Source: Alphaproteobacteria bacterium (GTDB lineage Bacteria > Pseudomonadota > Alphaproteobacteria > Micavibrionales > Micavibrionaceae). Taken from it: a stretch of DNA of 47,735 nt. Below the pieces are notes generated by a model. It saw only the letters and a program-made list of their open reading frames with translations, ran no database searches and was not told where the DNA came from. The position numbers and the translations under genes were made by a program. The stretch lies in assembly GCA_023700945.1 (NCBI GenBank), contig JAMPXY010000006.1, positions 1-47,735 on the forward strand, given 5' to 3'. Below, piece by piece: positions 37,782 through 46,370 of the stretch; positions within the stretch are counted from its first letter, which is position 1, and every line of letters starts with the position of its first letter.

Positions 37782-37925
37782 AAAAATGATAACCCTGATT
37801 CGCCTAGAGAAAGACCTGAGTAACAATGGAACGGATTCTGGGTTTTTTCAAGGCAGACCCCTCTATATATTTTCATATATCAAGGCCTTGATTGCGCGGT
37901 CTGAGCAGTCTATATCCAGACCATC

Positions 37926-38489
37926 ATGACAGAACAACACACTCCCTATCATCATCTCGGGCAATGGCACGCCACCACCATTCTGGCCGTACGCAAGGGC
38001 AGCGACATTGTGATCGCGGGTGACGGACAGGTGTCGATGGGTTCTACCGTGCTCAAGGCCAATGCGCGCAAGGTACGCCGTCTGGGCAAAGATGGTAAAA
38101 TCATTGCAGGCTTTGCCGGCGCTACCGCTGACGCCTTTACACTGTTCGAACGCCTGGAATCCAAACTGGAGGCCCATCCCGGCCAGCTGACCCGGGCCTG
38201 TGTTGAGCTGGCCAAAGACTGGCGGATGGATAAGTATCTGCGGCGTCTCGAAGCCCTGATGGCCGTCTGTGACAAAGAAACTTCGCTGATCCTCACCGGG
38301 ACCGGGGATGTGGTTGAACCCGAAGACGGCATTATCGGCATCGGCTCCGGTGGTAATTACGCTCTGGCCGCCGCCCGTGCACTGATGGATCAACCCTTGA
38401 GCGCGGAAGAGATTGCGCGCAAGGCCATGAAAATCGCCGGCGATATCTGCGTTTACACCAATCACAATGTGGTAATTGAAAAGCTATAG
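37926..38489 (+). CDS. hslV: ATP-dependent protease subunit HslV
   Basis: [53 protein letters not shown]; followed by hslU. Confidence 0.96.
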   Translation: MTEQHTPYHHLGQWHATTILAVRKGSDIVIAGDGQVSMGSTVLKANARKVRRLGKDGKIIAGFAGATADAFTLFERLESKLEAHPGQLTRACVELAKDWRMDKYLRRLEALMAVCDKETSLILTGTGDVVEPEDGIIGIGSGGNYALAAARALMDQPLSAEEIARKAMKIAGDICVYTNHNVVIEKL

Positions 38490-38517
38490 GTCTTTAAGCA
38501 AGCATCCCGTGAAGCAA

Positions 38518-39852
38518 ATGAACCAAAAATCTATCACGATTGATATCCCGACCCTGACCCCGCGCGAGATTGTCTCTGAACTTGACCGCCACATTATCGG
38601 TCAATCTGCAGCCAAGCGCGCGGTTGCGATTGCGCTGCGCAATCGCTGGCGGCGACAACAGTTGGACAAAACCCTGCAAGAAGAAATCTATCCCAAAAAC
38701 ATACTCATGATGGGTCCCACCGGTGTGGGTAAAACTGAAATCGCGCGCCGACTGGCCAAACTGGCGCAAGCACCGTTCATTAAGGTAGAGGCCACCAAAT
38801 TCACCGAAGTCGGTTATGTTGGCAAGGATGTGGAATCAATCATTCGTGATTTGGTTGAAACTTCTATTCACATGGTACGGGAAAAAATGCGGCGTGCCGT
38901 TACGGCGCAAGCCGAACTTTACGCCGAAAACCGCGTTCTTGATGCTCTGGTCGGCGAAGGCGCCTCTGAAGGTACACGTGAAAGCTTCCGCCAGAAGCTA
39001 CGTAACGGTGAACTGCAGGGCAAAGAGATCGAGATTGATGTGCAAGACCGGGTCGACCCGATGGCCAGTTTTGATATCCCCGGTATGCCCGGCTCCTCCA
39101 TGAGCATGATCAATATCGGTGAAATGATGGGTAAAGCCTTTGGCAACCGCACCAAGCGCAAGCGCCTGACCGTTGAAGACAGCCATGAAGTACTGATGGC
39201 CGAAGAATCCGACAAATTATTAGATGATGAGAAAGTGATCGCCACCGCCCTTGAACTGGTACAGCAAAACGGCATCGTTTTTATAGACGAGATTGATAAA
39301 ATTGCCAGCCGTCAGGATACGCGGGGCGGAGATGTCAGTCGTGAGGGTGTTCAGCGCGACCTGCTGCCGCTGATTGAGGGCACCACCGTCAACACCAAGC
39401 ACGGCCCGGTGAAGACTGACCACATTCTGTTTATAGCCTCCGGGGCCTTTCATTATGCCAAACCCAGCGATTTGCTCGCTGAGTTACAGGGTCGCCTGCC
39501 AATCCGGGTTGAACTGGCCGCCCTGACCAAGGAAGATTTCCGGCGCATTCTGACCGAAACCGATGCCTGTTTGCTCCACCAGTATAAGGCTCTGATTGGT
39601 ACCGAGAACGTCACCATAAATTTCAGCGAGGAAGCCATCGACGAAATTGCTGCAGTGGCATTTTCCGTCAATGAGTCGATTGAGAATATTGGGGCCCGCC
39701 GTCTGCACACAGTCATGGAAAAGCTGCTTGATGATATCAGCTACACGGCCTCTGACCGGGGTGGAGAAACCCTCTTGATTGATGCCGCTCTGGTTAAGTC
39801 ACAAGTGGCGGAGCTGGCAAAGGACACAGACCTTTCCCGTTTTATCCTCTAG
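38518..39852 (+). CDS. hslU: ATP-dependent protease ATPase subunit HslU
   Basis: [64 protein letters not shown]. Confidence 0.97.
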   Translation: MNQKSITIDIPTLTPREIVSELDRHIIGQSAAKRAVAIALRNRWRRQQLDKTLQEEIYPKNILMMGPTGVGKTEIARRLAKLAQAPFIKVEATKFTEVGYVGKDVESIIRDLVETSIHMVREKMRRAVTAQAELYAENRVLDALVGEGASEGTRESFRQKLRNGELQGKEIEIDVQDRVDPMASFDIPGMPGSSMSMINIGEMMGKAFGNRTKRKRLTVEDSHEVLMAEESDKLLDDEKVIATALELVQQNGIVFIDEIDKIASRQDTRGGDVSREGVQRDLLPLIEGTTVNTKHGPVKTDHILFIASGAFHYAKPSDLLAELQGRLPIRVELAALTKEDFRRILTETDACLLHQYKALIGTENVTINFSEEAIDEIAAVAFSVNESIENIGARRLHTVMEKLLDDISYTASDRGGETLLIDAALVKSQVAELAKDTDLSRFIL

Positions 39853-40007
39853 CGGCATCACACCCCTATAAAATTCAGTGCAAGTTTTTTATAAGAACGC
39901 ATAAAGGCGATTGTTTTTTAAAAAAATTGGTATGATATGGGGTGTGCCCTCTAATCGTGGAGGGCCCGGGGGTCCCCCCGAAAAAATCGGAAGCCGCAAA
40001 TAAAAGA

Positions 40008-41492
40008 ATGAAAGACCGACCCGGATCGGCAGGACTTCCTGAAGACAGTTCCCTTGGGGAACTGATCTCCCTTGATCTTATGGATTCAAGCCCGGATAAC
40101 TCCTACCAACTACAAGCCGTTCATCCCGTATCTGACTCAGGGCTGACCTTTCCTTCTACACATCGCTCCCACTCTGATATTCCGCCACTACCGGCAACAG
40201 AAGACGGGATTGCTCCCACCAAGGCCGTACGCAAACAAGCCAAAAAGTCCCTGTTTAAAAACTCAGGCTTTCCAGAAAACGAGCGCACACGCGCCTTTCG
40301 CCGCCGCTTTTACCCTGAAGCCACCAAAGAAGACTGGTCAGACTGGGGATGGCAAGTGCGCCACCGCGTGCGCGACCTTGAGCAGCTATCTCGCCTGATC
40401 AAATTGAGTCCGGATGAAGAGGCGGCCGTGCTGAAACATCGCGGCTCATTGCCAATTGGCATTACCCCCTATTATGCCTCCTTGCTGGATGAGCTAAATC
40501 CCTCCCAACCCTTGCGTCGTACGCATATCCCGATCACCGGCGAGTACGTACGTACACCCGGGGAAGACCCCGACCCGCTGGGAGAAGATCACGATACAGC
40601 AACCCCGGGTCTGGTCCATCGCTACCCTGACCGGGTTTTGTTTCTGACAACAGGATTTTGTTCAACTTATTGCCGCTACTGTACCCGATCACGCATGGTC
40701 GGTGAAACCAACGGGGTTTATTCCTTCAGCGTCTCACAATGGGAAAAGGCCGCCCAATACATCGAAGACCACCCTGAAATTCGCGACTGTCTGCTATCAG
40801 GCGGGGACCCGCTTTCGATTATGGATGATAAGCTTGAATGGCTGCTGGCGCGCCTGCGCCGAATCAAGCATCTGGAATTTATTCGGATCGGTACCAAGAT
40901 CCCCGTAGTCATGCCCCAGCGGATTACCAAGAATCTTTGCAAAGTGCTAAAAAAATATCATCCCTTATGGATGAGCATCCATTTCACTCACCCGGATGAA
41001 CTGACCCCCGAAACTGCCGAGGCCTGTGAGCGGCTGGCTGATGCCGGGATTCCCCTTGGTAGCCAGACTGTCTTGCTCAAAGGGATTAATGACAATCTGG
41101 AAACCATGAAACAACTCTATCATGGCCTGCTTAAAATCCGGGTCAAACCTTATTATCTCTACCAATGTGATCCGGTTTCAGGCTCCTCGCATTTTCGAAC
41201 GCCCGTGGAAAAAGGCCTTGAGATTATGGCGGGCCTGAGAGGTTTTACCACCGGTTATGCTAATCCGGTTTTTGTGGTTGATGCGCCAGGCGGCGGCGGC
41301 AAAATCCCGCTGATGCCTGATTACGTTGTTGGCCGCGAGGGCGCTGATTTACTGCTGACCAATTTCGAGGGGGGCACTTACCGCTATCCAGACCCGGATG
41401 GCCGCCTCGGGGAGAGCCAAAACCATCTGCGCCTACATGGTTTCGACCATGAAACAGCAGGTAAATTTTATGCTGCCAAAACTAGGGACTAA
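40008..41492 (+). CDS. KamA-family radical SAM aminomutase (lysine 2,3-aminomutase-like)
   Basis: CxxxCxxC motif TTGFCSTYCRYCTRSRMVG; PLP-lysine motif VVDAPGGGGKIPLMP; CDPVSGSSHFRTPVEKGLEIMAGLRG. ORF also open from 39942. Confidence 0.93.
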   Translation: MKDRPGSAGLPEDSSLGELISLDLMDSSPDNSYQLQAVHPVSDSGLTFPSTHRSHSDIPPLPATEDGIAPTKAVRKQAKKSLFKNSGFPENERTRAFRRRFYPEATKEDWSDWGWQVRHRVRDLEQLSRLIKLSPDEEAAVLKHRGSLPIGITPYYASLLDELNPSQPLRRTHIPITGEYVRTPGEDPDPLGEDHDTATPGLVHRYPDRVLFLTTGFCSTYCRYCTRSRMVGETNGVYSFSVSQWEKAAQYIEDHPEIRDCLLSGGDPLSIMDDKLEWLLARLRRIKHLEFIRIGTKIPVVMPQRITKNLCKVLKKYHPLWMSIHFTHPDELTPETAEACERLADAGIPLGSQTVLLKGINDNLETMKQLYHGLLKIRVKPYYLYQCDPVSGSSHFRTPVEKGLEIMAGLRGFTTGYANPVFVVDAPGGGGKIPLMPDYVVGREGADLLLTNFEGGTYRYPDPDGRLGESQNHLRLHGFDHETAGKFYAAKTRD

Positions 41493-41499
41493 CGAAACC

Positions 41500-42525
41500 A
41501 TGCCCTTGCAAATGACGGTAGGACTGACCTACGACCTTAAAGACGATTACAAGGATGCTGGTCTTGACCCCGAGACCATTGCCGAACTTGACTCACCCGC
41601 CACAATTGATGGTCTGGAGGCAGCCCTGCGCCAGATGGGTTTTACTGTTGTCCGCATCGGCCATATCAAGAATCTGACCAAACGTTTATCCAACGGTGAG
41701 CGCTGGGATCTGGTTTTTAACATCTGCGAGGGCCTGCACGGCGTGGCGCGCGAGGCTCAGGTACCAGCCCTACTAGAGGCCTACCAGATTCCCTGCACTT
41801 TTTCCGATGCCGCCGGAATGGCACTGATGCTCGATAAAGGGCTCACCAAACTAGTCCTGCAAAATCACGATATTTCTACTGCGCCTTTCGCTGTTGTTCG
41901 TGCACAAGCAGACATCGACGGCGTGTCCCTGCCCTTTCCTTTGTTTGCCAAGCCGTTGGCTGAAGGCACAGGCAAGGGTATCAGCCCCCTCTCACGCATT
42001 GAGACCCATCAACAGCTGAGAGAGGTTTGCACGACCTTGCTGCAAAAATTTGCTCAGCCTGTTCTGGTTGAAACTTATCTGGCAGGGCGTGAGTTTACCG
42101 TAGGCCTACTCGGGACAGGCGATCGTACCCGCGTGATTGGAATCATGGAAATTGCCATCACCGATACCGACGGCCTTTACGGCTACAACAACAAAACCGA
42201 CTGGTTCGATCACATCCAGTACAAGTTACTAACGCTTGAGACTGAGCCCGCTTTGTTCAAATCTCTGTGTACTTTGTCCGTACAGGCCTGGCAGGCCCTG
42301 AATTGTCGTGATGGTGGCCGTTTGGATATTCGCTGCGATGAAACAGGCCAACCCTGCCTCATGGAGATCAATCCTCTGGCCGGGCTCTGCCCGGGCTTTT
42401 CCGATCTGGTTGTCCTTGCGGAGATGGCGGGGATGTCATATCAAGCCCTGATCGAAAACATTGTGAACGAGACACTGCATCGATACAATCTGCCCCAGCC
42501 AAGGCAACGTCATGAAGCCGCTTGA
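41500..42525 (+). CDS. Ddl-like ATP-grasp ligase (1)
   Basis: FNICEGLHGVAREAQVPALLEAYQIPCTFSD; LFAKPLAEGTGKGIS; RLDIRCDETGQPCLMEINPLAG (D/E/N metal triad). ORF open from 41398. Confidence 0.9.
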   Translation: MPLQMTVGLTYDLKDDYKDAGLDPETIAELDSPATIDGLEAALRQMGFTVVRIGHIKNLTKRLSNGERWDLVFNICEGLHGVAREAQVPALLEAYQIPCTFSDAAGMALMLDKGLTKLVLQNHDISTAPFAVVRAQADIDGVSLPFPLFAKPLAEGTGKGISPLSRIETHQQLREVCTTLLQKFAQPVLVETYLAGREFTVGLLGTGDRTRVIGIMEIAITDTDGLYGYNNKTDWFDHIQYKLLTLETEPALFKSLCTLSVQAWQALNCRDGGRLDIRCDETGQPCLMEINPLAGLCPGFSDLVVLAEMAGMSYQALIENIVNETLHRYNLPQPRQRHEAA

Positions 42526-43507
42526 TAAATCCCGCATTGCCATCGTCCACACGGATATTGGCCGCAATCCAACCCCGGATGACGTCGATACATTAATTCA
42601 AGCGCAATTTATCCGTGAAGGGTTAGAAGCCTGCGGCTACAATGCGCCGTTGCTCCCCTTTCGCCCCGGCACACTGGCATCCGACCTGCAAAAACTTAAA
42701 GCCCACGCAATCTTCAATCTGGTCGAGGCCGTTGGTGGTGAAGATGAGCGCGCCGGAGAAGCTGCGTTTTTTTTTGAACAGATGGGTCTACCCTACACGG
42801 GCAACAGCGCCCGGACTTTGCAGGCCCTTGTTTGCAAACCAATAGTGAAACGTCAATTGCAAAGAGCGGGTCTGCCAACACCCGCCTTTGCCGAAGACGG
42901 CTCCCAAGGTCGTCAATGGATTTTAAAATCAGAAACCTTTCACTGCTCACGAGGCATTGATAAACGCAACGTCAGTGACAATCTGGACTTCTTGCAACAG
43001 TTGTCACATGAATATGCGGCCCGCTATAGCGGCGCTTGGTTTATTGAGGAATACATCCCCGGCCGGGAAATCAATATTGCCCTGCTGGACAATGGTACGA
43101 GCGACCCCGACGTTCTCCCGGCCTCAGAGATCTGCTTCACCGGGCAAGAACCGCATATTGTTGATTACGATTCCAAATGGAACGAGGACAGTGAGTCCTA
43201 CAACAATACCACCCCCAGTGTGTGTTTTGCTGAAACAGACCAACCCTTACTGCAGGAACTCGCACACCTCTCGCGTGCCTGCTGGCATGAATTTTCCTTG
43301 GGCGGTTACGCCAGGGTTGATTTTCGCATAGATCACAATAACCAACCCTTCATACTCGAAATCAACGCCAACCCCTGCCTCTCTCCCGATGCCGGTTTTA
43401 TGCGGGCCGCCACGCAGGCGGGCCTCGATTCTTCTGCCCTCATCGCACGTCTGATAAGCCCTCTCCTGCCAGCACAGAAAAGTCAGCATGCCCAAGTCTT
43501 CGGGTAA
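42512..43507 (+). CDS. Ddl-like ATP-grasp ligase (2)
   Basis: IFNLVEAVGGEDERAGEAAFFFEQMGLPYTGNSARTL; IEEYIPGREINIALL; RVDFRIDHNNQPFILEINANP. Confidence 0.9.
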   Translation: MKPLDKSRIAIVHTDIGRNPTPDDVDTLIQAQFIREGLEACGYNAPLLPFRPGTLASDLQKLKAHAIFNLVEAVGGEDERAGEAAFFFEQMGLPYTGNSARTLQALVCKPIVKRQLQRAGLPTPAFAEDGSQGRQWILKSETFHCSRGIDKRNVSDNLDFLQQLSHEYAARYSGAWFIEEYIPGREINIALLDNGTSDPDVLPASEICFTGQEPHIVDYDSKWNEDSESYNNTTPSVCFAETDQPLLQELAHLSRACWHEFSLGGYARVDFRIDHNNQPFILEINANPCLSPDAGFMRAATQAGLDSSALIARLISPLLPAQKSQHAQVFG

Positions 43508-44531
43508 CCCTCTCCCCCCTATTCCTTATGATGAAGTGGTGATGCTGCATGACCACCCCTATCCCCAATCAACCCCTGATGAATTATTCAATATTACGCT
43601 GGCAGAAAATTTAGGCAGCCTGATCAGCACAACTGGTGTGAAGGTCAGTTGTCGGTCTTTCTGTGAGGCTTCGCTCCAAGAGCTGGCCAGTAGAAAGAGC
43701 AGAAGTGAGAATTTTGTAGTTTTCAATCTGGTAGAAAACGTTGAACGCAAGCCAGAATGGCAGCCACGGGCGATGCAGGCTCTTGAGGATTTAGGTGTCG
43801 CCTTTACCGGTACAGACGCCAAAACTTTACTGGCCTGCGATGCCGATAAATTTCGTATGAAAGAAGCCTTGATTCATCACGGTTTACCAACCCCGATCTG
43901 GGCCACCCGCAACTATACCAAGCCCCTTTATGAACAAGAGGGGCCGTGGCTGGTCAAATCAGCGCTATATCACGGCTCTTTCAATATCCATCAGAGCAGC
44001 ATTTCGAATGACCCAACTTATCTACTCACGCTCATGCAAGAGTACGAAGATGCGCATGGCGGACTTTGGTTTGCTGAACAATTCGTCAACGGTCGTGAGT
44101 TTTACATTGGCCTGATCGGGCAGCGGGGTGCCCCACCTGAGCTGCTTCCAGAAGCCGAAATCATTTATAATCCCGAGGTTTTTAACGCGGGACGTCACGC
44201 CTTGTTAACTGAAAGCGGCAAATGGGATGAGTCAGGGGAAGAATTTAAAGCCATCCAGGCAAGGTTTGGCGGACTAGCGCCGCAAGACCCGCTGGCCATA
44301 ACTTTACGCACACTGTCCTCTCAGTGCTGGATGGCCCTTAATATGAGTGGTTATGCCCGGGTTGATTTTCGAACCGATCACTCAGGGCAACCCTACATTC
44401 TGGAGATCAACACCAACCCTTATCTTGGTATTGACGATAGCTACATCTTTCAGCCTGCCGCGAGCATGGGAATGAGCGTAATAGACGTATTGATAAAAAT
44501 AATTCTGTGCGCTCATCCCTCTCGCCCGTAA
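43488..44531 (+). CDS. Ddl-like ATP-grasp ligase (3)
   Basis: FNLVENVERKPEWQPRAMQALEDLGVAFTGTDAKTL; AEQFVNGREFYIGLIG; RVDFRTDHSGQPYILEINTNP. Confidence 0.9.
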   Translation: MPKSSGNPLPPIPYDEVVMLHDHPYPQSTPDELFNITLAENLGSLISTTGVKVSCRSFCEASLQELASRKSRSENFVVFNLVENVERKPEWQPRAMQALEDLGVAFTGTDAKTLLACDADKFRMKEALIHHGLPTPIWATRNYTKPLYEQEGPWLVKSALYHGSFNIHQSSISNDPTYLLTLMQEYEDAHGGLWFAEQFVNGREFYIGLIGQRGAPPELLPEAEIIYNPEVFNAGRHALLTESGKWDESGEEFKAIQARFGGLAPQDPLAITLRTLSSQCWMALNMSGYARVDFRTDHSGQPYILEINTNPYLGIDDSYIFQPAASMGMSVIDVLIKIILCAHPSRP

Positions 44532-44541
44532 ATTTAATTAA

Positions 44542-45153
44542 TTAATAACCACCACCACAGTCGGGGCACTCCGGCGGTACTTTGTTGCACGTCAAAGTCG
44601 CTGTCCACGCATCATTCGGTGTGGTGCTGTTTGTCCCGGTCATGCTGTAGGTTCCTGCCTCAGCCGTGCCGCAGGAGCTGCCCGGAACTATGGTGAAACT
44701 GGCAGAGGTGCCGGAAGAGGAGCACCCCGCTGCTGTAAATGATCGCGCCGCAGCGCCGCCAATCTCGGCATCCGTTACAATAGTGAGGTCGTAGCTGGTA
44801 CAGACGGTGTTATCAATCGAGAATGATTGATTAAAGTTCTTACCGGTGCCAAAAAATTTTTTGACGTCTTTGGGGTACCAAGAGACGCTGCCACAGGGAC
44901 ATGCATAATTCTCCATTTCCTGATCAGGAGGCATCGTGATCGGGCCACTGTTAGTAACCGGTTGACTTCCGGCTGAACCACCCGACCCCCCCGGCGGCGA
45001 TGCGGCTGGCGCTGGGGCCGAATAAGAAGAGCCGGAATCGCATATATGATCCCCCGCGCTATTGACAGAACACCCCGCCTCTGCCCGTTCGGCTATAGCC
45101 AGAGATGCCAGAAAGGCCACCGCCAGCACTAATAAACCTTGTTGAAACTTCAT
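44542..45153 (-). CDS. Secreted cysteine-rich hypothetical protein
   Basis: Signal peptide MKFQQGLLVLAVAFLASLAIAERAEA; 10 Cys in the mature region; C-terminus CPDCGGGY. Start trimmed from 45177. Confidence 0.75.
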   Translation of the reverse strand: MKFQQGLLVLAVAFLASLAIAERAEAGCSVNSAGDHICDSGSSYSAPAPAASPPGGSGGSAGSQPVTNSGPITMPPDQEMENYACPCGSVSWYPKDVKKFFGTGKNFNQSFSIDNTVCTSYDLTIVTDAEIGGAAARSFTAAGCSSSGTSASFTIVPGSSCGTAEAGTYSMTGTNSTTPNDAWTATLTCNKVPPECPDCGGGY

Positions 45154-45191
45154 GCCCCACTCCTCTGCTTTGCGCATTATATTTCCAAATT

Positions 45192-45234
45192 GTAACCGAG
45201 ATCGTTTAATAATATTTAAACTTTTTACGGTTAC
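45192..45234. promoter_or_regulatory. Nested inverted repeat in a divergent intergenic region (candidate operator)
   Basis: GTAACCG-agatc-GTTTAA-taatat-TTAAAC-ttttta-CGGTTAC; outer 7-bp and inner 6-bp arms perfect and nearly concentric. Confidence 0.55.
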
Positions 45235-45308
45235 CCCCTAAATATGCCTATATTTTACTTATTCAGAATGACTTAACAAATTGCAAACAGGTCCTTGGGT
45301 AGGAAAAC

Positions 45309-46370
45309 ATGATCCCGCGCCTTCTCTCACAACCGGTTTTTGCCAAGGTCGCCATCCTGTTGGGTGACCCGCGGTGCCCCGATAGGGTTAAACCCGGCAG
45401 CGCCTTTTCTAACGATGATGCGGCAGAGGTCACAATCCTGAAAGATACTCTCGCAAAATTAGACCAATATCAATTCATCTATCTCGATCACCATGCCAGT
45501 CTGATCGATGACCTTCGTCGAGAGCGCCCCGGCTTTGTTATGAATTTTTGCGACAACGGTTTCCACAACAACCCACAGCAAGAGCTCCATATCCCAGCCC
45601 TGCTCGAGATCATGAATATTCCTTATTCCGGGGCAGGGCCAGATTGCCTTTTATTCTCCTACGATAAATTCATCGTCAGCCAGCTGGCACGACGTATCGG
45701 CGTGCCCACGCCTGAGGAAATATTATTCACGGGCGATTTCTCAATTCTGGACAACTGGTCAATTTTTCCAGCAATGGTCAAACCCAACGCAGCGGATAAT
45801 AGCGTTGGCATCACCGAGCGTTCGGTCGTGTATGATCCTGAGGCCCTGAAGGCTCATATCAAGCATTTACTTTTTGATCTGCGCATTCAGGATATATTAG
45901 TACAGGAATTTCTGCCCGGCACCGAATACCGTGTTACCATGATTGGCAACTCTGAACGTGGCTTTATCTATTTGCCAACATTTGAATGGGACTATTCTGC
46001 CCTGCCGCCTGATGTGCCGCCGATACTGACCCACGATTCCAAATATGATATCAGTGGCCCCTACGACCTATTGAAATCACGACACTCTATTTTGTCTCCC
46101 TCCTTTCAGAGAAGTATCGAGCAGTATTCCGAAGCCTTGTTCAAGGCCCTCCGCTGCCGCGATTGCGCCAAAATCGATTATCGCCTCGACCGACAAGGCC
46201 AAATCAAACTGGTTGAATTCAATCCCAACCCCAGTTGGGATGCCGGAGCCTATATCAACCAGGAGGATATCGACAAGGGCTACCATTACATCGATATCCT
46301 GCGCCTGCTAATTGAAGTCGGACAAATTCGATACGCCCCCGACACATCATGCTTCCGGAGGCAGGCATGA
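45309..46370 (+). CDS. Ddl-like ATP-grasp ligase (4)
   Basis: VMNFCDNGFHNNPQQELHIPALLEIMNIPYSGAGPDCLLFSYDKF; VQEFLPGTEYRVTMIG; KIDYRLDRQGQIKLVEFNPNPSWD. Confidence 0.9.
   Translation: MIPRLLSQPVFAKVAILLGDPRCPDRVKPGSAFSNDDAAEVTILKDTLAKLDQYQFIYLDHHASLIDDLRRERPGFVMNFCDNGFHNNPQQELHIPALLEIMNIPYSGAGPDCLLFSYDKFIVSQLARRIGVPTPEEILFTGDFSILDNWSIFPAMVKPNAADNSVGITERSVVYDPEALKAHIKHLLFDLRIQDILVQEFLPGTEYRVTMIGNSERGFIYLPTFEWDYSALPPDVPPILTHDSKYDISGPYDLLKSRHSILSPSFQRSIEQYSEALFKALRCRDCAKIDYRLDRQGQIKLVEFNPNPSWDAGAYINQEDIDKGYHYIDILRLLIEVGQIRYAPDTSCFRRQA

Noticed and set aside
37782-37925. Possible yybP-ykoY manganese riboswitch upstream of terC
   Set aside because: No recognisable conserved core of this riboswitch in the short leader.
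37926-37980. Unusual N-terminal extension on HslV before the catalytic Thr
   Set aside because: Short propeptides before the TT motif are, to my knowledge, common in alphaproteobacterial HslV.
38919-39716. ORFs antisense to hslU
   Set aside because: Shadow ORFs of a highly conserved gene.
41500-46370. Cyanophycin synthetase or plain D-Ala-D-Ala ligase for the ATP-grasp ORFs
   Set aside because: None has the cyanophycin synthetase multi-domain size, and four diverged copies next to KamA with FN(L/I/F)-type N-domain motifs do not fit housekeeping Ddl.
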